Shown: one piece after another, positions 1 to 7,231 of the stretch
Position numbering within the stretch: the stretch's first letter is position 1
Layout: the number at the start of each line of letters is the position of its first letter
Source of the DNA: a virus
Strand: one strand, 5' to 3'
Virus record (IMG/VR): IMGVR_UViG_3300017750_000154
Coordinates: 1-20,994 of that record
DNA: 20,994 bases
Notes under the pieces: model-generated
What the model was told of the DNA's origin: nothing
Seen by the model: the letters and a program-made list of their open reading frames with translations, nothing else
The model's database searches: none
Translations under genes and position numbers: made by a program

Positions 1-1164
1 AGCAATTGTTTGGTCGCCTGGACCAGTCATTACAAGTGATACGTCAACTGAATCTGCATCTGCAAAATTATCAAATGCAGTTACTACGTTTGCAGTTGAA
101 GTTGTACCATCAGCACCTTGAACAAAAGAAGCTGAAAATGGAACCTGTACCTCTGTAAATGCTGTGGCAGAACTACTACCCCAGTTTGCACCACCATTTT
201 GATGTGCTGTCCACCATACATATTCTGATGTTCTATTGATTACTTCTTTATAGAAGTTTGTATCGCCTGCTCCTGTTACTGCATCAACAGCTTTAGACAC
301 AAAGGCAAACTTATTTACTATTGTATTAGCTGCATCTGTAAACTCTGAATCTTCATCAACAACAATAACGTGCATTTCGTCACCTGAACCACCTTTATTG
401 GCTACATAATCAGATGTTCCTGGTGCAACTTTAAAGTCATCATGGTATTGCCATTTCTTTAATATAGCATTACCTCCAGCTATATTGGCTGTCATGTCTT
501 GAGCTAAAACTATTGAAAAACTATTTGCAGAAACAACATCAAAGTATGTTGTGCCACCATCAATTGAAACTTTATCTCTTGCGATAAATGGTTGGCGTGT
601 ATTAGCTGGTGAGTTAAATGGTATTACATTCTTTTGAGCGCCAGCGCCAGCAAATATATTTACTGCATTAGCTCTCATTTGTTGGTTAGCTGTACCAACT
701 GATAAATTTTGTGAAAATGCGTTTGCACTTGGGCAGATAGAAATTCTTAGTGAATTACCTCTTGCGCCTGGATACTTAGCTGCGAAAGGACCAACAGAAG
801 TATTAGCTGCTGTGCCGTGGTTTAAATCATAATCGTCATCATTTTCGATTAAGATAGCACCACCAGTATTTGAAGCTGCATTTAAAGCTCCTGTCCCATG
901 ATCTTTGTTTACTGCTCTTACAAGTTTTAAATTATTCCCATAAGCCAGAAAGTTTGCCGCTGTGAACCAATATTCAAAGTTTGTTGAATCAGGATTACCG
1001 AATCTTTCTTGTAATTCAACTTCATTACCTACTGTGATTACCTCACTTGATGGTCCCCATGCAAATATTCCAGCGTGAGCCCCTATTGAAGTGGCAACTG
1101 ATGGGACAATAGTAGTGAGATCAATCTCAGATACATTTACTCCCGGTGATAACTGAAATGCCAT
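1..1164 (-). CDS. 18: Tail sheath protein gp18 (partial, N-terminal 388 codons)
   Basis: This encodes the contractile tail sheath subunit, which stacks in rings around the tail tube and contracts during infection. The reading frame is open from the ATG at 1164 to the window edge, so the C-terminal part, including the region that packs against the tube, is missing. The N-terminus reads MAFQLSPGVNVSEIDLT, typical of T4-like sheath proteins (the PGV.v.E.D motif), followed by the conserved AGIFAWGP segment near residue 33 and KYPGARGNSLRISI near residue 130. T4 gp18 has 659 residues, so roughly 60% may be present. A good ribosome site, AAGGAG, lies 7 bases before the ATG. The gene follows the large terminase, as in T4, with its own promoter box between them. 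Identity is firm from the motifs and the gene order. Confidence 0.95.
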   Translation of the reverse strand, partial: MAFQLSPGVNVSEIDLTTIVPSVATSIGAHAGIFAWGPSSEVITVGNEVELQERFGNPDSTNFEYWFTAANFLAYGNNLKLVRAVNKDHGTGALNAASNTGGAILIENDDDYDLNHGTAANTSVGPFAAKYPGARGNSLRISICPSANAFSQNLSVGTANQQMRANAVNIFAGAGAQKNVIPFNSPANTRQPFIARDKVSIDGGTTYFDVVSANSFSIVLAQDMTANIAGGNAILKKWQYHDDFKVAPGTSDYVANKGGSGDEMHVIVVDEDSEFTDAANTIVNKFAFVSKAVDAVTGAGDTNFYKEVINRTSEYVWWTAHQNGGANWGSSSATAFTEVQVPFSASFVQGADGTTSTANVVTAFDNFADADSVDVSLVMTGPGDQTIA

Positions 1165-1215
1165 GGATTTCTCCTTTATATTAGACTAGACGATTGTTTA
1201 TTCTCATTTACTCTC

Positions 1216-1222
1216 TATTTAG
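1216..1222 (-). promoter_or_regulatory. Late-promoter-like box before gp18
   Basis: On the minus strand the box reads CTAAATA, in the context CACTAAATAGAGAG, in the short gap between the terminase stop and the sheath start. It differs from the T4 late box TATAAATA in its first two bases. The same 7-mer, also preceded by A, occurs before the BppU-like gene. Transcription would start about 6 bases downstream, leaving a leader of roughly 45 bases with a strong ribosome site. A separate promoter fits the high demand for sheath protein. Promoter activity is inferred from the motif only. Confidence 0.6.
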
Positions 1223-1227
1223 TGATT

Positions 1228-2853
1228 TCAAAATCTCGTATTTATGTCACCACTTGAACTCCAAACATCTTCACCATCAATAATAACCTCTTCTTGTCGC
1301 CCATCATCTATAATACCAACAGGAGTTAAACTTTCTTCGATTAAAAGACTTTGTTCTTTGAGTAAAATTGACCTTACATCAACATTTGTAGAATCTTTAA
1401 AGTAAGCTTGTGCTGTTAACCAACCAAATAATACAAGCCCCATAGCCAAATCATCATAATTACCCTCTTCAGCTGCATATGAATCACGAACACGAACAAA
1501 TGAGTTAAGTTCTGCTATCGTATCAAAGTCAACTAAGATTAACTTATCAGTTTCAATAAGTGTTTTTAAGTTTGCACAACCAATTTTCTTTACAGATTTT
1601 GTAGTTTTAATACCGAAGGAGGCATTTCTTCTGAAACCTCCTGATATTGTTTGACCTTTTATGTGATGCTGGTCTATCTTATAAATGTTTTCATACTCTA
1701 AATCATAATGTAAAATGTCAACAACTTGTTGACCAATGTTATTCGTTTCAATTAAAATATATGCCTCATTGTATTTCATACCAATTGAATATATAATATT
1801 TGGAAAAAACAATAAAGGTAAATCATTTGCTCTATATTTTGCAACTTGTTTATAAGGTGTTTGTGTTGCATCTATAATATTTATGGCCGAATAGTCTTGA
1901 CCGACACCCTCTGAACAATCAACTGTAGCTATGTAAACATGACCTTCTTTTGGTTCTTCATACATATCAAGTTGGTCAATTGTACTAATTGGGTTAAAAA
2001 ACGCAAGTGAACGTAGTTTAGAACCAGATATAAGTGTGGCTGATGAACCTATAAACTCAGTTTCAAACTCTTGTCTAAATTGTTCTTCTGATGTATTTCG
2101 TATTGTTTCTTTTTTCCAGTCCTCATCACGACCTGGTACCATAGACCAATGTACTTCTATTGGTGTATAAGATGATCTTTTTTCTATCGCATCAATCCAC
2201 ATTTTGTAGAATAAATTAAGACCATTTGGTGTAGAAACAATGATTACTTTTGTTGTTTTACCTGATGATATTACAGGGTATGTAGCAGTAAAAAATTCTT
2301 GTGCCATATTATGAGGCACGAAAGCAAACTCATCAAGGAATATTAAGTTGTAAGTACCACCTCGAACACCTGAATTAGATGTTGCATAGGCATATATTTT
2401 AGAACCATTTTCTAATTCTATATTACCTTTGTTCCAAGTTATAATACCTTGTTGTAACCATAAAGGTAGATACTCATATGCTCTTTGTAAACGACCAAGT
2501 ATTTCTCTTGCAAGTTGACCTTTATTTGCGAGAATACCAACTGTATAATCAGGATTAAATAAAACAGCCCATAACATATAACCTACAGTCGTAGTTGTCT
2601 TACCAACTTGTCGTGGCATTTTACATATTGAAAAACGATTCTTATGAAAACCATCTACCATTTCTTCTTGAAATGGCCACATATCAAAATCAACAATACC
2701 TAAGTCTACGTTGACAATCTTTACATATTTCTTAATAAAGTATATTGGATCTTCTGAACATTTTAATATCTCTTTTGCTTCTTCTTGAGTAAAAGGTATT
2801 TCAACGCCAGTTTTTTTTAGTCTTTCATTACCAAGATAACCTTCAGTTGACAT
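1228..2853 (-). CDS. 17: Terminase large subunit gp17 (DNA-packaging ATPase/nuclease)
   Basis: This is the motor that pumps phage DNA into the prohead and cuts the concatemer. The ATPase domain occupies about residues 55-270. It shows an adenine-binding WPFQ at 59-62, a Walker A MPRQVGKTTT at 79-88 with Lys85, a Walker B IFLDEF at 171-176 with Asp174 and catalytic Glu175, and a coupling STPNG at 207-211. The RNase H-like nuclease domain follows, with candidate metal ligands Asp312 (TVDCSEG), Glu369 (LIETNN) and Asp467 or Asp468 (NYDDLAMG). At 541 residues it is shorter than T4 gp17 (610), mostly at the N-terminus. Its ATG lies 11 bases inside the end of gp16, so translation is probably coupled to it. 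No strong ribosome site is visible; a weak AAGG lies upstream. Confidence 0.98.
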   Translation of the reverse strand: MSTEGYLGNERLKKTGVEIPFTQEEAKEILKCSEDPIYFIKKYVKIVNVDLGIVDFDMWPFQEEMVDGFHKNRFSICKMPRQVGKTTTTVGYMLWAVLFNPDYTVGILANKGQLAREILGRLQRAYEYLPLWLQQGIITWNKGNIELENGSKIYAYATSNSGVRGGTYNLIFLDEFAFVPHNMAQEFFTATYPVISSGKTTKVIIVSTPNGLNLFYKMWIDAIEKRSSYTPIEVHWSMVPGRDEDWKKETIRNTSEEQFRQEFETEFIGSSATLISGSKLRSLAFFNPISTIDQLDMYEEPKEGHVYIATVDCSEGVGQDYSAINIIDATQTPYKQVAKYRANDLPLLFFPNIIYSIGMKYNEAYILIETNNIGQQVVDILHYDLEYENIYKIDQHHIKGQTISGGFRRNASFGIKTTKSVKKIGCANLKTLIETDKLILVDFDTIAELNSFVRVRDSYAAEEGNYDDLAMGLVLFGWLTAQAYFKDSTNVDVRSILLKEQSLLIEESLTPVGIIDDGRQEEVIIDGEDVWSSSGDINTRF

Positions 2854-3235
2854 CTTTCTTGCCTTTTAACATTTTCACAAGATCGTTTGTAGAACCTACA
2901 AATACAGCTTTATCAACATTGATTTCATTTGTAGATTTTTTAGGTTCTAAATCTTGTTTTCTCTTTTGTATCTCAAGTAAATCTTTATTGAGTTCACCTA
3001 AGTTTTTAAGAGTTTGTGCTACAACTTCAAAGGCTCTAGGGTGTTCAGATTCTTTTGCAACTCTCAAAAGACTATCAAGAGCTGAGTCACCTTTATTGAT
3101 GAGTCCACGGATATTTTCTCGAGCAAATTGAGCATCATTCTCAACTTGTTTCTCAGGTTCAATTGGTACTATTTCAGTATTGTCTACTTCTATGGGTTCA
3201 ATATTTAATAGTTTAGATAGTTTCTCATTTTTCAT
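2843..3235 (-). CDS. 16: Terminase small subunit gp16
   Basis: This is the DNA-recognition subunit of the packaging enzyme. In T4 it forms rings, binds the packaging site and stimulates the ATPase of gp17. The 130-residue product has the central helical signature of T4-like gp16: ARENIRGLINKGDSALDSLL, then VAKESEHPRAFEVVAQTLK (about residues 39-77), then NKDLLEIQKRK, which suggests a helical hairpin. The tail of the protein (VDKAVFVGSTNDLVKMLKG) is also typical. T4 gp16 has 164 residues; the shorter size here fits marine relatives. Its ATG overlaps the gp15 stop as ATGA, and its end overlaps gp17 by 11 bases. There is no clear ribosome site of its own, so it probably depends on coupling to gp15. 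Confidence 0.93.
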   Translation of the reverse strand: MKNEKLSKLLNIEPIEVDNTEIVPIEPEKQVENDAQFARENIRGLINKGDSALDSLLRVAKESEHPRAFEVVAQTLKNLGELNKDLLEIQKRKQDLEPKKSTNEINVDKAVFVGSTNDLVKMLKGKKDVN

Positions 3236-4236
3236 AGTAATGTATCTGGATATTCAGTTATACTGGTTGCAAAACCAAACTCATCATCTGGGTCAGCACT
3301 AGCTGGATTAGGTGTTAATACTATTTCTGCAGCCTTTAATGGGTCACTTTCAACTGACCGAATCGTTATAGTTGCATTTGATGTATCACCTGTTACAATG
3401 TCACCAGCTTCTAATAATTTATTTAGTCCTGATGCAACCAACGTAGCATTAGCAACATTAGAGAATTGTTTTACAGTACCTATTACATCTCTGGCTGCGA
3501 CACGGATTGTTTCACCTTCTAGTAAAAGTCTATCTGGGATGTCAGGCCTGAAATCAGAGGTCACTCTTTGTGCAGATTTTACTTGACTCTCAATGTAAAT
3601 ATTAGTATTTGCTTGTCGTATATATTTACCTGATTTAACTGGTGGCCAAATATAACTCTTTGCAGTAAATTGTAAATCCCACATAATCAATCTAGTTGAC
3701 ATCATATCACCTTCATAATCAACTGTTGATTGTACTGAATTTAAAACAATTGGCATATCATACTTTTGATTCATTTCAGGTATAAAGTTTACTGTTACTG
3801 TAAAATCTGGTGTAAAAAAAGGTAATATCTGTTCTAATATTTGTGTACCATCTTCTGTATTTCTTACATAAATTGATAAATTAAAATCAAAATTGTATGG
3901 TATAGGTCTGTATTGTGTTTTTATGGATGTAGAAGTATTAGCTGCAAAATTTTGTGTAAGTGTATTTAATTTTCTACTTGTATCATACGTCATACTTACC
4001 ATCTCAAATGAAATACGAGGTATTACTGTTTGTACAGCTTTTGTGAGTGTTGGGTCTGCTGTGATTCTTGTAAGATATTTTTCTTTTGCACCATAAGAAA
4101 GTGGTACTTTAAATAAAGTTTGTTTAGTTGTACCATCCGACTTATATCTTTGTAAGATAATATCATTAAAAACTGTGCCAAAAGCGACAACAATTTTTCT
4201 GATTGTTCTATTATAAAATTGTGCGTTACCTAACAT
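3232..4236 (-). CDS. 15: Tail-completion/sheath-stabilising protein gp15, with C-terminal module
   Basis: gp15 caps the finished tail and connects it to the neck. The core, about residues 1-205, matches T4-like gp15: an N-terminal YNRTIRKIVVAFGTVFNDI, the middle PIPYNFDFNLSIYVRNTEDG, and LEQILPFFTPDFTVTVN at about 134-150, ending near YIWPPVK. T4 gp15 has 272 residues but this one has 334. The excess is mainly a C-terminal segment at about 236-310 (EGETIRVAARDVIGTVKQF, then LEAGDIVTGDTSNATITI) that looks like a small beta module resembling one in gp14. Start ATG overlaps the gp14 stop as TAATG, with GAGG just upstream. The family call is firm; the function of the added module is unknown. Confidence 0.92.
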   Translation of the reverse strand: MLGNAQFYNRTIRKIVVAFGTVFNDIILQRYKSDGTTKQTLFKVPLSYGAKEKYLTRITADPTLTKAVQTVIPRISFEMVSMTYDTSRKLNTLTQNFAANTSTSIKTQYRPIPYNFDFNLSIYVRNTEDGTQILEQILPFFTPDFTVTVNFIPEMNQKYDMPIVLNSVQSTVDYEGDMMSTRLIMWDLQFTAKSYIWPPVKSGKYIRQANTNIYIESQVKSAQRVTSDFRPDIPDRLLLEGETIRVAARDVIGTVKQFSNVANATLVASGLNKLLEAGDIVTGDTSNATITIRSVESDPLKAAEIVLTPNPASADPDDEFGFATSITEYPDTLL

Positions 4237-5138
4237 TATGCCTCACCAAACGGATTTGTTTCACTAAAGTCTAGTATACCATCACCACCAGCTTCTATTC
4301 TTAGATTATCAAAGGTATCTTCAAAGGCAGTATTCATTGTTGCAGTATCATCAGCAGTAGAAACTGTAAATACTGCGTTTGATGTATTACCAATTATGTT
4401 TGATGACGTAAATGTACCTTGAACTCTAATTACATCTATATGTGTATTTGGTACAAAAGTATGAACAACAGCTTGTGCTGTTGATAATGCAAGATTAGCT
4501 CCTTGAAATACTATTTCATTTTGTACATATTGACGTTGACCATCACCAGATAATGTAATTCTTGTTCTTGGGTAGTAATCATTTATCTTATCATCAATTG
4601 TAGGATTACCAGTTGATATAAGTTCATTAGAAAATACAAATTTCTTCAACTTCAATGCGAACAAATAAACATTTGCACCACGACCACGCCCTAAAGTATA
4701 AAACATAGCTTGATCGTTTTCATGTTCTACAAAAGTTATTTCAAAGAAAGCATCTGTAAGAGGTACATAAATTAAATCACCCTCTCTTGGTCTTACAAGA
4801 CTGGTAGATTCTTCTCTTACAGTATGTACAAATCTTTTACGAGAAACTAAAAGTGTTATTTCATCTCTAATTTCAAGACCAAATTTGGAAATATAATCAC
4901 CTTCACCCTCCATACCTTGTATATTTTCAAGATACATTTCAAGTGAAAATGTTTTAGTGTATTCTTTAAGTGTATCTTCACCAAAAAGAAAATCAATTTT
5001 ATCACCACTTGTTCTTGGTAAATACAAAACATCCATGCCATATATTTTCATGGACTCAATGACTAAATCTTCAACTAAAAGTTGTTCACTTGTTATTTGA
5101 TTGGCTGGAAAAGGGTTAAAATACTGATTAGTTGCCAT
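4236..5138 (-). CDS. 14: Neck protein gp14, with inserted beta module
   Basis: gp14 forms part of the neck ring that closes the filled head and accepts the tail. The N-terminus NPFPANQITSEQLLVEDLVI, followed by ESMKIYGMDVLYLPR at 28-42 and GEGDYISKFGLEIRDEITLL at 78-97, is diagnostic. T4 gp14 has 256 residues, while this has 300. An extra module at about 204-264 (YVQNEIVFQGANLALSTAQA, then GTFTSSNIIGNTSNAVFTV) sits before the conserved C-terminal end, which resumes near TFDNLRIEAGGDGILDFSE. I chose the ATG at 5138, three bases after the gp13 stop, instead of the in-frame TTG one codon earlier at 5141. The only ribosome-site-like sequence is a weak GGGA within the gp13 terminal codons. Confidence 0.93.
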   Translation of the reverse strand: MATNQYFNPFPANQITSEQLLVEDLVIESMKIYGMDVLYLPRTSGDKIDFLFGEDTLKEYTKTFSLEMYLENIQGMEGEGDYISKFGLEIRDEITLLVSRKRFVHTVREESTSLVRPREGDLIYVPLTDAFFEITFVEHENDQAMFYTLGRGRGANVYLFALKLKKFVFSNELISTGNPTIDDKINDYYPRTRITLSGDGQRQYVQNEIVFQGANLALSTAQAVVHTFVPNTHIDVIRVQGTFTSSNIIGNTSNAVFTVSTADDTATMNTAFEDTFDNLRIEAGGDGILDFSETNPFGEA

Positions 5139-5141
5139 CAA

Positions 5142-6140
5142 TTATCCCATGTAAATTTCATTTGGCAACACATTCAAGACTTGCATCTCCTCTTCTATCT
5201 TATCTATTTCTGCTTTTGCTTCTTCCATAATTCTAGGGCCATCAAGTGTAACACCGCCCGGCATTTGAACGCCGGCAAATTTTGATAAATTAGAACCCCA
5301 TTGGTATTTTATGAGAGCTGTTGTATATTTTTTTAAAAATCTATCATCCCACACATCAGAAAATCCTGCCTGTGTAATAGATGCACTTGTCATAGTTTTT
5401 CCTGGATTACTTCTTAAAGTAATTACTGTGGGTGAATTTATTTGTTTGATTTGAACTTCTACTGTATCAGCTGCGTCCGAATTATTTGTTAAAGTTATAA
5501 AATCATTTTCAATCAATTGTTGGTCAAAAGTTGTGCTTGTGCCTGTAAGTACATTTGCATCACTTGTGATTGCAGCTGAGCCAGATATATTAATTGTATC
5601 TGGTTGTAATTTACGATAACACTCTACAATTACATATTCACCAACTTTTAAATCTCTAGTCCAATCAACATCTAAAAATAATTTATTTTGATGTCGATTA
5701 AATCTAAATTGTGGTGTGCCTGAAAATAATAAATTAAGAGTTCTAATATGTTGCATTGTAATCTCATATGAAACATAAGAAACAGATGTGAAGTCATATA
5801 AGTCATGCAATCTCAATTGATATCTCAAGTCAAACATATTGATTGATGAGTTAGAATCATCAAAAGGAAAAACACCATTCACAAATATTACCGCATCAGG
5901 AGCATAAATCCATTTTCTCTCAATATCTTCTTGAGTAACTTGATGTTTCATGAATATTTTTTCAACACCATCAAAATGGTAGTCGTGAAAATATTGAAGA
6001 GCATCATCAATTCGATCTTCTATTTGGTCATCATCTACATTTATTTCTATTACAGGAAAACCCAATCTTCTTAAACAATAATCTTTAAATGATTGTCTTG
6101 TAGTTGGTTTACCTCCATATCCTCTCGTATATTCTGGCAT
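5142..6140 (-). CDS. 13: Neck protein gp13, with inserted module
   Basis: gp13 is the second neck protein needed to close the packaged head before tail attachment. The family signature is clear: RRLGFPVIEINVDDDQIEDR at 24-43 running into DDALQYFHDYHFDGVE, and near the end LKKYTTALIKYQWGSNLSKF followed by AGVQMPGGVTLDGP. Between these, after VECYRKLQPD at about 181, a segment of about 75 residues (ISGSAAITSDANVLTGTSTT and ENDFITLTNNSDAADTVEVQ) interrupts the line of the family before SDVWDDRFLKKY. It looks like a compact beta domain of the kind found in many phage structural proteins. Total length is 332 against 309 in T4. A ribosome site AAGGA lies 7 bases before the ATG, within the end of the preceding gene. 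Confidence 0.93.
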   Translation of the reverse strand: MPEYTRGYGGKPTTRQSFKDYCLRRLGFPVIEINVDDDQIEDRIDDALQYFHDYHFDGVEKIFMKHQVTQEDIERKWIYAPDAVIFVNGVFPFDDSNSSINMFDLRYQLRLHDLYDFTSVSYVSYEITMQHIRTLNLLFSGTPQFRFNRHQNKLFLDVDWTRDLKVGEYVIVECYRKLQPDTINISGSAAITSDANVLTGTSTTFDQQLIENDFITLTNNSDAADTVEVQIKQINSPTVITLRSNPGKTMTSASITQAGFSDVWDDRFLKKYTTALIKYQWGSNLSKFAGVQMPGGVTLDGPRIMEEAKAEIDKIEEEMQVLNVLPNEIYMG

Positions 6141-6141
6141 A

Positions 6142-6477
6142 TTATATCCTTGTTACACCTGGTAATACATTTACAATACCTTCAACTGCTCTTATTTTAT
6201 TACCACTTGATGAAGTTACTAGAACATCATACAAGTATCGACCTGCTCTAAGATTTGCAGTTGTGGTTGGTGACATGGTGATTGTTACTTGACCATTTGC
6301 ATTACCAGTAATTGTGGCAGTAAAAGCATTTGCAGAGGCGGAGTATGGTGATTTTCTGAGCTCAGAATTAGCCGAGTAGCCGAACAAGTTTATGTTTGCG
6401 CCTGCGTTATCTTTTACATGAATTGTGTTTGAAAAATTTGCGTATTGCTCTATGAAGAGCTCAGTATAAGTAGCGAT
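6142..6477 (-). CDS. BppU-like/baseplate-associated small structural protein, apparent ATC start
   Basis: A 111-residue product is proposed, and it resembles the small BppU-N-like proteins that commonly precede gp13 in marine T4-like phages. The frame reads ATYTELFIEQYANFSNTIHV from the second codon, then NLFGYSANSELRKSPYS, a beta-rich middle, and the closing AGRYLYDVLVTSSSGNKIRA and EGIVNVLPGVTR. The homologous part clearly extends above the first canonical in-frame start (TTG at 6387), which would remove 30 residues of the domain. The only codon well placed for initiation is ATC at 6475-6477, six bases after an AGGAG; a TAA stop lies in frame 10 codons farther up. No frameshift route to an upstream ATG was found. 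Its stop is one base from the gp13 ATG. Its role in the tail or neck is inferred from context only. Confidence 0.75.
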   Translation of the reverse strand: MATYTELFIEQYANFSNTIHVKDNAGANINLFGYSANSELRKSPYSASANAFTATITGNANGQVTITMSPTTTANLRAGRYLYDVLVTSSSGNKIRAVEGIVNVLPGVTRI

Positions 6478-6483
6478 CTCGTT

Positions 6484-6517
6484 CTCCTGTTTTAGGACTA
6501 TTTAGTCAAACCAGGAG
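6484..6517 (-). promoter_or_regulatory. Hairpin enclosing promoter box and ribosome site
   Basis: On the minus strand, outer arms CTCCTG (6517-6512) and CAGGAG (6489-6484) flank inner arms GACTA (6507-6503) and TAGTC (6500-6496) with an AA loop. The intervening GTTT and CTAAAA pair in part. The downstream outer arm contains the AGGAG ribosome site of the BppU-like gene. In read-through RNA that site would be paired. RNA starting from the box inside the hairpin would lack the upstream arm. Pairing was judged by eye, with no folding energy computed. Confidence 0.55.
6499..6505 (-). promoter_or_regulatory. Late-promoter-like box before the BppU-like and neck genes
   Basis: The minus strand reads CTAAATA, identical to the box before gp18, in a gap of 47 bases between the fibre genes and the BppU-like gene. 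With T4 late spacing the transcript would begin near 6493, giving a very short leader that contains AGGAG. No other promoter box is visible between here and gp18, so this box probably also drives gp13 to gp17. Activity is inferred from the motif and its position. Confidence 0.6.
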
Positions 6518-6524
6518 TTAGTTT

Positions 6525-6773
6525 TTACATACCCGCTAGTAAGAATGGATTGAATCCTGCTTCAGCAACTTCAACTGTAACATTAGCAACTCTTGTTACC
6601 ACACCTCGACTATCAATTGTGATAGATGGTATATTACCAGCACTACCATAATCGCCGGCTGAAACACCGGCTTGAGTGGCTAATTTAGCAGTTGGTATAC
6701 CGCCATCAGCAAAACCTTCGCCAGATATAGCTCCTTGTGCAATTGAATTACCTACAATTCTAGTTAGACTCAT
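6525..6773 (-). CDS. Small fibre-module protein
   Basis: An 82-residue protein of tail-fibre type. It begins MSLTRIVGNSIAQGAISGEG and contains the module GVSAGDYGSAGNIPSITIDS followed by RGVVTRVANVTV. This is the short repeat seen in many marine phage fibres, of the form YG.a..vP..TvD..Grvt. The same module occurs near residues 103-136 of the 10541-11041 product. The start is well supported: AGAGGAAT lies just upstream, and the ATG directly abuts the TAA stop of the preceding gene. The protein ends NPFLLAGM. It may be a short adaptor or fibre tip subunit, but no exact role can be assigned. Confidence 0.8.
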   Translation of the reverse strand: MSLTRIVGNSIAQGAISGEGFADGGIPTAKLATQAGVSAGDYGSAGNIPSITIDSRGVVTRVANVTVEVAEAGFNPFLLAGM

Positions 6774-7184
6774 TTATTCCTCTAAATTTAATTCTGGAGG
6801 TGGGTTACCTTCAGGTTTTGGAAACTTTTTCTTTACTTCATCTATTGATTTAAACCAGTCTGATTCTTTTAAATCTTGACCATTATTTACAGCGTGCCAT
6901 AGCATATCTAACTGTTGAAATCCATCAGGATAATGGTGACAACGATCATAAGCATATTGATAATATTCTGCTACTGATTTTTGCCTTTCAAATTCTGCCA
7001 TAATTTCATCTTTAGTTGGTGGAGGATTTCCTTGTGGGTCATCCCATTTAGGAAAACTAAAACTACCACCACCTGCACTCATTTCAAATTTAGCTTCAGG
7101 CCTTAAAGCCTTAATTGCTGTATCTATACCATAACCAAGACCGGATTGTCCTGTAAAATTTTTTGCTATCTCATCCACATTCAT
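6774..7184 (-). CDS. Conserved small phage protein of the tail-fibre region
   Basis: A 136-residue soluble protein with no signal peptide or membrane segment. It contains LRPEAKFEMSAGGGSFSFPK near residues 28-47, WDDPQGNPPPTKDEIMAEF at about 47-65, and a C-terminal half with GFQQLDMLWHAVNNGQDLK. This arrangement (W.dp...PPT..Ei, then Q.DMLwh.i..G) recurs in small proteins next to fibre genes of marine phages. I know of no established function; it may assist fibre assembly or act as a minor structural part. A strong ribosome site AGGAGG stands 10 bases before the ATG, and a TATAAATA box lies farther up, so it is the first gene of a transcript. Its stop directly abuts the next start. Confidence 0.8.
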   Translation of the reverse strand: MNVDEIAKNFTGQSGLGYGIDTAIKALRPEAKFEMSAGGGSFSFPKWDDPQGNPPPTKDEIMAEFERQKSVAEYYQYAYDRCHHYPDGFQQLDMLWHAVNNGQDLKESDWFKSIDEVKKKFPKPEGNPPPELNLEE

Positions 7185-7209
7185 TTTAAATTTTCCTCCT
7201 TTAATTATA

Positions 7210-7217
7210 TATTTATA
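7210..7217 (-). promoter_or_regulatory. Late promoter box TATAAATA
   Basis: An exact match to the T4 late promoter box lies on the minus strand in the AT-rich gap after the glycine-rich array. A second related box, CATAAATA, overlaps the end of the upstream gene at 7229-7236. From the exact box, transcription would begin near 7204, only a few bases before the AGGAGG site of the next gene. The intervening minus-strand sequence holds a run of nine or so A residues. Confidence 0.75.
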
Positions 7218-7231
7218 ATCTTTTTTTTTAT

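Noticed and set aside
1165-1227. Terminator between gp17 and gp18
   Set aside because: No GC-rich stem followed by a U-run is present on the minus strand; only a promoter box and a ribosome site are seen.
5139-5141. TTG as the start of gp14
   Set aside because: An ATG follows as the very next codon, and the family begins with M-x-x-N directly before NPFP. The TTG adds only one residue.
6142-6387. Start of the BppU-like gene at TTG (6387)
   Set aside because: It removes 30 in-frame residues that fit the family's N-terminus, and it has no ribosome site.
7204-7231. Plus-strand hairpin plus T-run resembling a terminator
   Set aside because: The stem would be made entirely of A-T pairs, there is no plus-strand gene to end, and the same bases carry a minus-strand late promoter.
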